DNA from: Clostridia bacterium
GTDB lineage: Bacteria; Bacillota; Clostridia; Oscillospirales; Acutalibacteraceae
Direction of reading: 5' to 3'
Length of the DNA: 6,045 nucleotides
Assembly: GCA_017614275.1 (NCBI GenBank)
Contig: JAGACE010000095.1
Coordinates: 1-6,045, forward strand
Both the position numbers and the translations under genes were made by a program. Positions 1-5,520 of this stretch are shown here, piece after piece (the first letter of the stretch is position 1; each line of letters begins with the position of its first letter). The notes beneath the pieces were generated by a model. It made no database searches and was not told where the DNA came from. It saw nothing but the letters and a program-made list of their open reading frames with translations.

Positions 1-1478
1 CGCCCGAAACTCCGCGTGTATTCGCGCATCAGCGCCGCCAGGTCCTCGTCCGCGGAACCGGGCAGCATCCGCCAGGTCCAGTTGCCGAGCGCCACGCCGG
101 GCACGTTCATGCGGGCGTCGGTGCCGAGGCCCAGCCAGTCCTGCATCTGCGCGATGAACAGGTCCGCGGGACTGCCCATGCCGCCCCGGATGAAGGCGAG
201 GTGCTCGCCCTCTTCCTCCGAGATGCCCAGGTACTCCCGGGCCACCTGCTTGTCCTCGTCCGGGACCTCCGGGTCGTGCAGCCAGCCGACCACGGTGTCG
301 TTGTCGTGGGTGCCGGTGAAGACGATGGAGTTCTTTTTGCACCGGTGGGGCAGGTACTTCGAGTCCGCGTTTTTGGTGAAGGCGAACTCCAGGATGTTCA
401 TGCCGGGGAAGCCCGAGTCCTCCAGCAGCTGGTCCACGTCCGGGGTCAGGATGCCGAGGTCTTCGGCGATGAACTCCGTGCCGTAGAACCAGTCCCGCAG
501 CACGCGGAGCAGGCTCATGCCGGGGCCGTTGTGCCACTCGCCGTCCTGCGCGGTCTTCGCGTCATACGGGCAGGCCCAGTAGGACGCGAACGCCCGGAAG
601 TGGTCCAGACGGAGCACGTCGTACATCTTGACGGCGCCCTCGATGCGGCGGATCCACCAGCCGAAGCCGTCTTTTCTCATGGTGTCCCAGTCGTACAGCG
701 GGTTGCCCCAGAGCTGGCCGTCCTTCGAGAAGTAATCCGGCGGGACGCCGGCCACTTTCTTCGGGATGTTCTCCTCGTCCAGCTGGAAGAACTGCGGCTC
801 GCGCCAGATGTCGGCGGAGTCGGCCGCCACGTAGATTGGCAGATCGCCGATGATCTTGATGCCGAGGCGTTTCACGTACTCCCGCAGGGCGTCCCACTGG
901 CAGAAGAACAGGTACTGGACGTAGGTGAAGTAGTCCACCCGCTCCGAGAGGAGCGTGCGGTACTTCTGGATGGCGTCCGGCTTGCGGAGCCGGATGTCCC
1001 GGTCCGGCCAGTCGATCCAGCTGATGCCCTCATAGTGCTCCCGGAGCGCCATGAACAGCGCGTAGTCCGGCAGCCAGACGTTGTCCCCGACGAACCGTTC
1101 CACTTTGGTGCGGTCCCGCGCGAAGCCGTTCTCGAAGGCCGTCTGCAGGACGGTCTCCCGGTTCTCCTTCAGGGCCACGTAATCCACGTGGGCGGGGTCA
1201 TCGCCCCAGTCGAAGGACTCGACATACTCTTTGGTCAGGAGCCCGTCCTCGACGAGGAGCTCCAGGTCGATGAGATAGGGGTTGCCGGCGAACGTGGAAA
1301 AGCTGGAATAGGGGCTGTCCCCGAGCCCGGTGGGCCCGAGGGGCAGGACCTGCCAGTACTTCTGGCCGGCAGATTTCAGAAAGTCCGCAAACGCGTACGC
1401 CTCTTTGCCGAGGGTGCCGATCCCGTACTTCGACGGCAGGGACGTGACGGGGAGCAGGACTCCGCTTGAGCGTTCCAT
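1..1478 (-). CDS. malQ: 4-alpha-glucanotransferase (amylomaltase, GH77), 3' end cut by window
   Basis: Cytosolic disproportionating enzyme that moves a 4-alpha-glucan segment from one maltodextrin to another or to glucose, serving maltodextrin and glycogen use. The reading frame is open from the ATG at 1478-1476 to the window edge (492 whole codons, no stop seen). The protein opens with SSGVLLPVTSLPSKYGIGTL and a QVLPLGPTG segment, both typical of the short (about 500-residue) GH77 type. Catalytic motifs are in place: nucleophile Asp292 in RLDHFRAF, acid/base Glu339 in FIAEDLG and Asp392 in GTHDNDT, at nearly the same positions as in Thermus amylomaltase (293, 340, 395). The last visible residues (REYTRSFG) resemble the usual C-terminal helix, so only a few residues are probably missing. 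GGAGGA at 1492-1487, eight bases before the ATG, fixes the start. It is transcribed divergently from the hydrolase operon. The family call is near certain; whether neighbours beyond the window are glycogen genes is unknown. Confidence 0.96.
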   Translation of the reverse strand, partial: MERSSGVLLPVTSLPSKYGIGTLGKEAYAFADFLKSAGQKYWQVLPLGPTGLGDSPYSSFSTFAGNPYLIDLELLVEDGLLTKEYVESFDWGDDPAHVDYVALKENRETVLQTAFENGFARDRTKVERFVGDNVWLPDYALFMALREHYEGISWIDWPDRDIRLRKPDAIQKYRTLLSERVDYFTYVQYLFFCQWDALREYVKRLGIKIIGDLPIYVAADSADIWREPQFFQLDEENIPKKVAGVPPDYFSKDGQLWGNPLYDWDTMRKDGFGWWIRRIEGAVKMYDVLRLDHFRAFASYWACPYDAKTAQDGEWHNGPGMSLLRVLRDWFYGTEFIAEDLGILTPDVDQLLEDSGFPGMNILEFAFTKNADSKYLPHRCKKNSIVFTGTHDNDTVVGWLHDPEVPDEDKQVAREYLGISEEEGEHLAFIRGGMGSPADLFIAQMQDWLGLGTDARMNVPGVALGNWTWRMLPGSADEDLAALMREYTRSFG

Positions 1479-1520
1479 GAGGTCATTCCTCCACAACGCG
1501 CCGAAACAGCGCGGAAAAGT

Positions 1521-1545
1521 CTCTCTTATTATACACGAAAGAGAG
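1521..1545. repeat. Inverted repeat around the malQ -10 box (possible operator)
   Basis: CTCTCTT at 1521-1527 is mirrored exactly by AAGAGAG at 1539-1545, with 11 bases between that contain the TATAAT of the malQ promoter. A 7+7 dyad placed over a -10 box is where a repressor would bind. No regulator in the window can be assigned to it, and short purine/pyrimidine arms can arise by chance. Confidence 0.4.
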
Positions 1546-1555
1546 GCGATTGCCA
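1528..1555 (-). promoter_or_regulatory. Putative promoter of malQ
   Basis: A perfect TATAAT lies at 1533-1528 on the minus strand. The best -35 candidate is TGGCAA at 1555-1550 with a 16-base spacer; it matches TTGACA at only three positions, so activation or a strong -10 may matter. Transcription would start near 1521, about 43 bases before the malQ ATG. The -35 candidate is the same hexamer, read on the other strand, as the -35 candidate of the rightward promoter. Confidence 0.6.
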
Positions 1556-1575
1556 CCGTGTTTCTGTGGTATACT
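1550..1575 (+). promoter_or_regulatory. Putative promoter of the hydrolase-YhhN operon
   Basis: TATACT at 1570-1575 is preceded by TG at 1567-1568, giving an extended -10 element. TTGCCA at 1550-1555 is a -35 candidate but the spacer is only 14 bases, so the extended -10 probably carries the promoter. Transcription is predicted to start near 1582, which is the first base of the ribosome binding site. Confidence 0.6.
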
Positions 1576-1581
1576 GGGGAC

Positions 1582-1587
1582 AGGAGG
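1582..1587 (+). promoter_or_regulatory. Ribosome binding site that selects a TTG start for the hydrolase
   Basis: A perfect AGGAGG stands eight bases before TTG at 1596-1598 but only two bases before ATG at 1590-1592. The eight-base spacing matches the other genes of the window (malQ and the ArsC-like gene both use eight). The farther upstream GTG at 1566 lies before or within the -10 box, so it could not be in the transcript. Confidence 0.65.
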
Positions 1588-1595
1588 CGATGTGT

Positions 1596-2513
1596 TTGGA
1601 GAAGCGTGAATTCAAAAAGCTTGTGAAACAGGCACAGACGAAAAAACTGACCCGGAAAGAACGGGCGAAGGCGCCCGGCGAATACCTGAAACTGCCCTGC
1701 GGCTACACCCACTATCAGAAGGTGGAGGGCACCGATCCGAAGAAGCTGCCGGTGGTCCTGGTGCACGGATACAGCACGCCCTATTTCCTGTACGACCACG
1801 TCTTTGAAGGCCTTGTGGCGGACGGGTACACGGTCATCCGCTATGACCTGCTCGGCCGCGGCCTGTCGGAGCGCGTGAAGTCCGATTACGACCCGGAGGC
1901 GTTCGCCGACCAGCTGAAACAGCTGACGGACAAGCTGGTCCCGGGGAAGAAGTTCATCGCCATCGGCTGTTCCATGGGCGGCACCGTCCTGGCCTGCTTC
2001 GCGGCGAAGTACCCCGGCCGCATCCAAAAGCTGGTCCTGTACGCCCCCGCCGGCATGGACAGCTTCAAACCTCCCTTCTACATGAAACTGGCCATGCTCC
2101 CGGTCCTCGGGAAGCGCATCTTTTCCGCGGTCATCATCAAGTCGTCCCTCGGCCGCGCCGCAGACGAGCTCCTGCACTCCAGTCAGGAGGTCAAGGACGA
2201 CTACGTCCGAAAGATGGCCTACACCATGCAGTACAAGGGCTACATCAACGGCACCTACCAGAGCCTGAAGAACGTCATCCTCGCCACGAAACAGGATACG
2301 AAATACTACAAAAAGATGGCGAAGCAGAAGATCCCCACCCTCGTCATCTGGGGCACGGAGGACAGGACCATGCCCATCTACCAGCTGGACCGCATGGTGA
2401 AGGTCCTCAAACACGCGGAGTTCGTCATCTTCGAAGGGGCGAGCCACATCTTCCTCTACGACGAGGGAGAGCGCACCGTGGCCCACACCCTGCCGTTTTT
2501 GAACGAGGAGTAA
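1596..2513 (+). CDS. Alpha/beta-fold hydrolase, soluble
   Basis: A 305-residue serine hydrolase of the alpha/beta fold, with no signal peptide or membrane segment, so probably cytosolic. With the TTG start, residues 1-30 are a lysine-rich leader (MEKREFKKLVKQ), then strand VVLVHGYS with the HG oxyanion motif near residue 57, RYDLLGRGLSE near 83-92, the nucleophile elbow GCSMGG with Ser126, Asp256 in WGTEDRTMP, and His284 in GASHIFL. The full Ser-Asp-His triad is therefore present. A cap region (about 155-240) rich in Lys and Tyr separates the two halves. The family includes esterases, monoacylglycerol lipases and C-C hydrolases, so substrate is open. It is followed after 12 bases by a YhhN-family membrane protein, which hints at lipid metabolism. 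The start is chosen from the AGGAGG spacing; ATG at 1590, two codons earlier, is the alternative. Confidence 0.9.
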   Translation: MEKREFKKLVKQAQTKKLTRKERAKAPGEYLKLPCGYTHYQKVEGTDPKKLPVVLVHGYSTPYFLYDHVFEGLVADGYTVIRYDLLGRGLSERVKSDYDPEAFADQLKQLTDKLVPGKKFIAIGCSMGGTVLACFAAKYPGRIQKLVLYAPAGMDSFKPPFYMKLAMLPVLGKRIFSAVIIKSSLGRAADELLHSSQEVKDDYVRKMAYTMQYKGYINGTYQSLKNVILATKQDTKYYKKMAKQKIPTLVIWGTEDRTMPIYQLDRMVKVLKHAEFVIFEGASHIFLYDEGERTVAHTLPFLNEE

Positions 2514-2525
2514 AGGAGGAACCTC

Positions 2526-3197
2526 ATGTCATTCATGTACCTGGCCTACATCGGCCTGCTCATCCAGATCATCTTCATCTACGTCGAACAGCAGAAGAAG
2601 TACGTTCCGGCCGTTGCCCTGAAGGGCACCGCCTCCCTGTTCTTCGTCCTGCTGGGCCTCTTCGGCCTGTCGCTCTCGCCCCTGCCGGGCTTCGCGAAAG
2701 TGGTCGTGGCCGGCCTGCTCTTCGGTCTCATCGGCGATGTGTGCCTGAACCTCCGGTTCGTGCTGGAGAACGCCGGACAGAAGATCTTCCTCGGCGGCAT
2801 CCTCGCGTTTTTGATCGGCCACATCCTGTACCTGGTCGCCCTCATCCCGCTGTGTGAGAAAGTCTGGGTCTGGCTCATCGTCGGCGTGGCCGTGGCCGCC
2901 GCCCTGCTGTACTGGATCCTGACCTCCGTGGAGGCGGAGAAGGCGTTCAAGATCTTCGGCGTCGTGTACATCGGAGCCGTCGTCCTGATGACCGCTGTGG
3001 CGGTCGGGGTCTTCCGCACCCGCGGGACCCAGGGCTCGCTCCTCTACATGGTCGGCGCCGTGCTGTTCACCCTGTCCGACGTCATCCTCATCTTCAACAC
3101 GTTCACCAAAGACGGCAAAGCATGGATGCGTCCCGCAAACCTCCTGCTGTACTACCTCGGACAGCTGTTCATCGCCCTGAGCATCCAGGTCATCTGA
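2526..3197 (+). CDS. YhhN/TMEM86-family integral membrane protein (possible lysoplasmalogenase)
   Basis: A 223-residue, very hydrophobic protein with about eight predicted membrane helices (roughly 3-20, 28-50, 56-77, 88-110, 112-132, 141-161, 170-191, 203-222). The family signature is visible: Lys33 in ALKG, Asp71 in LIGDVCL, FLGGILAFLIGHILY with His99, Asp185 in LFTLSDVIL, and Gln213 in YYLGQLFIA. These polar residues buried in membrane helices are the conserved ones of YhhN/TMEM86. Animal TMEM86 proteins and some bacterial relatives cleave the vinyl-ether bond of lysoplasmalogens; many Clostridia make plasmalogens, so this activity is plausible here but inferred. The ATG has AAAGGAGG overlapping the stop codon of the hydrolase gene, six bases upstream, so the two are almost surely co-transcribed and perhaps translationally coupled. 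The terminator at 3239-3280 lies 41 bases after the stop. Confidence 0.88.
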   Translation: MSFMYLAYIGLLIQIIFIYVEQQKKYVPAVALKGTASLFFVLLGLFGLSLSPLPGFAKVVVAGLLFGLIGDVCLNLRFVLENAGQKIFLGGILAFLIGHILYLVALIPLCEKVWVWLIVGVAVAAALLYWILTSVEAEKAFKIFGVVYIGAVVLMTAVAVGVFRTRGTQGSLLYMVGAVLFTLSDVILIFNTFTKDGKAWMRPANLLLYYLGQLFIALSIQVI

Positions 3198-3218
3198 CCC
3201 TCGTTCCTCGTGCCCAAG

Positions 3219-3302
3219 GGTTCGAACCGTGTCGCGGGCCAAAAGAAAAAGAGCGCTCTTTGGCGCTCTTTCTCTTTTGGTCGGGGCGACAGGATTCGAA
3301 CC
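3219..3302. repeat. Imperfect mirror copy of the tRNA-Pro 3' end around the terminator
   Basis: The left arm (3219-3256, plus strand) reads GGTTCGAACCGTGTCGC, a short divergent stretch, then CCAAAAGA and the terminator stem. The right arm (3302-3263, minus strand), which is the tRNA T-arm, acceptor end and terminator stem, reads GGTTCGAATCCTGTCGC, then CCCCGA, then CCAAAAGA. The similarity thus extends past the terminator stem into the tRNA. The left copy does not fold into a good T-stem and no tRNA body precedes it. It may be a decayed tRNA end, an inverted duplication, or partly chance, since GGTTCGAACC is itself a palindrome. Confidence 0.4.
3239..3280 (-). terminator. Long hairpin terminator, mainly for the tRNA-Pro side, possibly bidirectional
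   Basis: Arms 3239-3256 and 3263-3280 (18 bases each) enclose a 6-base loop. The core stem AAAGAGCGC/GCGCTCTTT is followed on the minus strand by TTCTTTT, a usable U-rich tail. On the minus strand all 18 positions pair, one as G-U (3272 with 3247); on the plus strand the same position is an A-C mismatch, so the hairpin fits leftward transcripts better. The plus strand still has the core stem followed by CTCTTTT, so it can also end the hydrolase-YhhN transcript. The outer base pairs include the encoded CCA of the tRNA. Confidence 0.85.
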
Positions 3303-3355
3303 TGCGACCCTCTGCTCCCAAAGCAGATGCGCTAGCCAAGCTGCGCTACGCCCCG
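3278..3355 (-). tRNA. tRNA-Pro (anticodon TGG), CCA encoded
   Basis: Reads the CCA proline codon and, by wobble, probably other CCN codons. On the minus strand the molecule is 75 bases plus encoded CCA (3280-3278). Acceptor CGGGGCG pairs with CGCCCCG, followed by discriminator A. The D arm is GCGC-AGCTTGGCTA-GCGC; the anticodon arm is TCTGC-TTTGGGA-GCAGA, placing TGG at positions 34-36; the variable region is GGGTC; the T arm is GCAGG-TTCGAAT-CCTGT. All stems close, with a single G-U in the T stem. The 5' end is 20 bases after the TetR stop codon, with no terminator between, so it can be made both from its own promoter and by read-through from the upstream operon, with RNase P trimming the leader. 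Confidence 0.97.
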
Positions 3356-3369
3356 ACGACGGCGGCGGT

Positions 3370-3399
3370 ATTATATCATACCCCCGCAAGATGGTTCAA
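3370..3399 (-). promoter_or_regulatory. Promoter of tRNA-Pro, embedded in the 3' end of the TetR gene
   Basis: TTGAAC at 3399-3394 and a perfect TATAAT at 3375-3370 are 18 bases apart on the minus strand. The -35 hexamer is formed by the TTG AAC (Leu-Asn) codons near the end of the TetR gene, and the -10 begins directly after its TGA stop (3378-3376). The predicted start near 3363 gives a leader of about 8 bases before the mature tRNA 5' end, a usual arrangement for a tRNA. Confidence 0.75.
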
Positions 3400-3945
3400 C
3401 TGACGGGCGGCGTACTTCTCGATGTCTGCCACGGACAGCTTCTGTCCGGTCTCCACCCAGGCGGAGACGGCGCCCATGAGGACGGCCGTGCGCATGGCGA
3501 CGAAGAAGCGGAACTCGTCGGAGGCCGGATCCAGGTCCGGGTAGAGGACCGAGGCGAACGTTCGGAGCGCCGCCTTGTGGGCGTTCCCAAGGATATCGCT
3601 CTTGCCGATGCGGTACATCGCCGCGATGACCGCCGCGTTTTTCCGGAACGCCTCCTCGTACCAGAGGGTGGGCGCGGGGACGGCCAGGTCATGTTTTTCC
3701 GAGCGCTCGATGAGGGCGACATAGCCCGCCACCATGCCATCGAAGACGCGGTCGGCACCGTACTGCAGAACGTCGTCCGGCTCGTCGAAGAGGCGGTAGA
3801 ACGTGCTGCGGGAAACGCCGGCCTCCTTGCTCAGGAGAGAGACGGTCAGTTTTTGCGGATCGGTGTCCAGGATGATGCGTTCCGCGGCGGCCACCAGGGC
3901 ATCCGCGGACTTGTGTTCCCGTTTGTCAGTGCTGATGTGATACAT
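3376..3945 (-). CDS. TetR/AcrR-family transcriptional regulator
   Basis: A 189-residue one-component DNA-binding regulator. The N-terminal helix-turn-helix is clear at residues 33-53 (LTVSLLSKEAGVSRSTFYRLF), the classic TetR recognition pattern, preceded by helix 1 (ADALVAAAERIIL). The C-terminal ligand-binding and dimer domain (about 60-189) is all-helical and has no recognisable ligand signature. The ATG at 3945-3943 is preferred: GGGGA (3958-3954) lies eight bases upstream, whereas ATG at 3960 lacks a ribosome binding site. Either start overlaps the 3' end of the DUF2974 hydrolase gene (stop at 3926), by 20 bases with the chosen start, which suggests translational coupling. TetR proteins usually repress their own or neighbouring genes, so the ArsC-like/DUF2974/TetR operon is the natural first target, but no operator is proven. 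The last codons also form the -35 box of the tRNA-Pro promoter. Confidence 0.9.
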   Translation of the reverse strand: MYHISTDKREHKSADALVAAAERIILDTDPQKLTVSLLSKEAGVSRSTFYRLFDEPDDVLQYGADRVFDGMVAGYVALIERSEKHDLAVPAPTLWYEEAFRKNAAVIAAMYRIGKSDILGNAHKAALRTFASVLYPDLDPASDEFRFFVAMRTAVLMGAVSAWVETGQKLSVADIEKYAARQLNHLAGV

Positions 3946-5119
3946 TGCTGCTTTCCCCATACCAGCGGATCAGGATGTCGAAGGCCTCCTGGAAACTCTT
4001 CGCGTTCCAGATCTCGATGAGCTCCGGCGGGATCTTGGACGTGCCCACGTCCTTGAGCGCCAGTACATAGGCGTCTCCGAACGCGCGGAACACCTTGGTG
4101 ACCACCTTTCGGTCCCGCCGGGACAGGTGGCTGAGTTCCTTGACCAGCGGCTGGATCAGCAGCATCGGGTCCTGCTGGATGTCCTTCGGGGACGTGGCGT
4201 TGCGGGCCGTGGCCACACTGTAGAGGCCGTCGAGGATGAACTGCCGCTGGCGGGGCGTGGTCTCCTCGATCAGGTGGCGCACGGAATTGTAGAAGATCTC
4301 CGACCCGTTCGAGGACTTCTCCGCCCGAACGAGCTGCGTGCCCATCACCTGCCAGGTATACATGTCGTGCTGCATGAGGCTCTCCGCCGAGCTCTCGACG
4401 GTCTCGTAGCCCTCCACGTGCTCCAGGACCCGCCCCACGACGGAGCTGACCGGCAGGAACGTGTGGATGCGGTCGCTCAGCTCGTCGAAGTCGTGTTCGG
4501 CGATGAACTCCCGCGAAAAGCCGGGCCCGTCGCAGCTGAAGACGCCTTTGACGATGGGCCGGTACTGGCGCGGCAGACAGACCGTGGCGTAGGCGGCGAG
4601 GTTGCCGCCCTTGGAATGGCCGCCGGTGTAGATGGTCTTGACGTCCGGATAGTCCTTCAGCGTGCGGGCGGCGTAAGACAGCGCCGCGCACTGGGCGGGG
4701 ACATCGTCCCGGAAAGACATGTTCAGGTTCTCCTTCCAGCCGAGGAGCGTGGAGTCCGTGCCGCAGAAGGACAGGAACAGCGTGTCGTCCGGCAGATGGA
4801 TGGTGACGGCCGCGAACTGCATCTCCAGTTCCGGGTCGTTCCGCTTCTCGTAGTCGGTGACGACGAGATCCGAGAACCGACGGGACTTCGCCAGTTTCTC
4901 CACGAAGGGCACATCGCCGTCCATCTGGAACTCCTCCCGGGAGAACCGTTTCATGACGGTGCACATGGAGCCGATGGTCTCTGTTTTTGTGTGATGGACT
5001 TTTTTGAACGGGAGGTTCGAGATCCGCGCGAGGATGACCGCGTCCACTTCGTTGAGCGGCGCAGCCTCGCAGAGCGGGAGGTCTCCCCTCCAGTCCAGAT
5101 AATCGATGATGGTTGGCAT
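3926..5119 (-). CDS. DUF2974 (Mbeg1-like) alpha/beta hydrolase, lipase-like
   Basis: A 397-residue protein of the DUF2974 family, widespread in Firmicutes and related in fold to class 3 lipases. The start MPTIIDYLDWRGDL followed by LNEVDAVILARISNLPF is the family's N-terminal signature. Then come LFLSFCGTDSTLLGWKENLN (about 115-134), the nucleophile elbow TGGHSKGGNLAAYA with Ser169, FSCDGPGFS near 194-202, and QHDMYTWQV with His251 as likely catalytic histidine. I cannot place the acidic triad member with certainty (Asp197 is one candidate). No signal peptide or membrane helix is seen, so it is probably intracellular. The substrate is unknown; lipid or ester hydrolysis is inferred from fold. 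AGGAG at 5131-5127 is seven bases before the ATG. It lies 21 bases after the ArsC-like gene and its end overlaps the TetR gene. Confidence 0.92.
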   Translation of the reverse strand: MPTIIDYLDWRGDLPLCEAAPLNEVDAVILARISNLPFKKVHHTKTETIGSMCTVMKRFSREEFQMDGDVPFVEKLAKSRRFSDLVVTDYEKRNDPELEMQFAAVTIHLPDDTLFLSFCGTDSTLLGWKENLNMSFRDDVPAQCAALSYAARTLKDYPDVKTIYTGGHSKGGNLAAYATVCLPRQYRPIVKGVFSCDGPGFSREFIAEHDFDELSDRIHTFLPVSSVVGRVLEHVEGYETVESSAESLMQHDMYTWQVMGTQLVRAEKSSNGSEIFYNSVRHLIEETTPRQRQFILDGLYSVATARNATSPKDIQQDPMLLIQPLVKELSHLSRRDRKVVTKVFRAFGDAYVLALKDVGTSKIPPELIEIWNAKSFQEAFDILIRWYGESSNVSHQH

Positions 5120-5140
5120 TCTGTTTCTCCTGCCCGGGAC

Positions 5141-5482
5141 TTACTCCCAGGTCTTCCAGACCTCCGGCTGATAGCCGAGGGTCGCCTGTTTCCCGTTTCG
5201 AACGATGGGCATTTTCAGGACCTGCTGGTTTTCCAGGATCTTCTCCAGCTGCTGGTCCGGTACGAGGTATTGGATGAGGGTCAGGGTCTTCTTGTCTTTC
5301 GTGTTCGGATCCAGCATGGCTTCCATGCCCCCGACGGCCCGTGCCACAGACTCGAATTCCCCTTTGGACAGGCCTTTCTGCGTCAGGTCCACGAACTGGA
5401 ACTTGATGCCGCGCTCCTTGAAATAGCGCTCGGCCTTGCGGGTATCGGCCGACTTTTTCGTGCCGAAAACCTGGATATTCAT
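5141..5482 (-). CDS. ArsC/Spx-family thioredoxin-fold protein lacking cysteine
   Basis: A 113-residue protein of the ArsC/Spx/YffB family. It begins MNIQVFGTKKSADTRKAERY, matching the family's first strand and active-site helix, continues with KERGIKFQFVDL and a helical middle (GLSKGEFESVARAVGG), and ends with LKMPIVRNGKQATLGYQPEVW, which holds the cis-proline (Pro92) and the conserved Arg95. Arsenate reductases and Spx carry a cysteine just after the first strand (about residue 11); here the residues are Ser-Ala and the whole protein has no cysteine. It therefore should not reduce arsenate by the usual thiol route; a binding or regulatory role is possible. The ATG at 5482 is chosen over the one at 5512 because AAGGAG (5496-5491) sits eight bases before it and because it starts exactly at the family's first strand. 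First gene of the operon with DUF2974 and TetR. Confidence 0.88.
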   Translation of the reverse strand: MNIQVFGTKKSADTRKAERYFKERGIKFQFVDLTQKGLSKGEFESVARAVGGMEAMLDPNTKDKKTLTLIQYLVPDQQLEKILENQQVLKMPIVRNGKQATLGYQPEVWKTWE

Positions 5483-5520
5483 AAAGGTTTCTCCTTTGAA
5501 GATACGGTTCATTCTGTCCT

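Noticed and set aside
201..1469. Long plus-strand open frame (422 codons) opposite malQ
   Set aside because: It is a GC-rich antisense shadow: the minus strand carries a complete GH77 domain with all catalytic residues, while the plus frame is low-complexity Val/Glu/Arg/Leu-rich and matches no family I know.
1566..1595. Earlier starts for the alpha/beta hydrolase (GTG 1566 or ATG 1590)
   Set aside because: GTG 1566 lies in the promoter, before the predicted transcription start. ATG 1590 is only two bases from AGGAGG. TTG 1596 has the standard eight-base spacing.
3278..3355. tRNA-Pro as an active integration site for a mobile element
   Set aside because: No integrase, recombinase or phage gene is in the window, and the neighbouring genes look like ordinary chromosomal genes. 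Only the weak mirrored tRNA end hints at it.
2529..3389. Minus-strand open frame (286 codons) opposite the YhhN gene and running through the tRNA
   Set aside because: It crosses the tRNA and the terminator and is dominated by Glu, Asp, Gln and Gly, as expected from the complement of a hydrophobic membrane protein gene.
3229..4020. Plus-strand open frame starting at the terminator and covering the tRNA and TetR gene
   Set aside because: It passes through the tRNA on the opposite strand and mirrors a clear TetR gene; its apparent GATGFEPAT segment is just the translated complement of the tRNA T-arm, a known annotation artefact.
5141..5482. Functional arsenate reductase (arsC) and an arsenic-resistance operon
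   Set aside because: The required cysteine is missing, and no arsenite pump or ArsR-type repressor is nearby. The regulator here is TetR-type.
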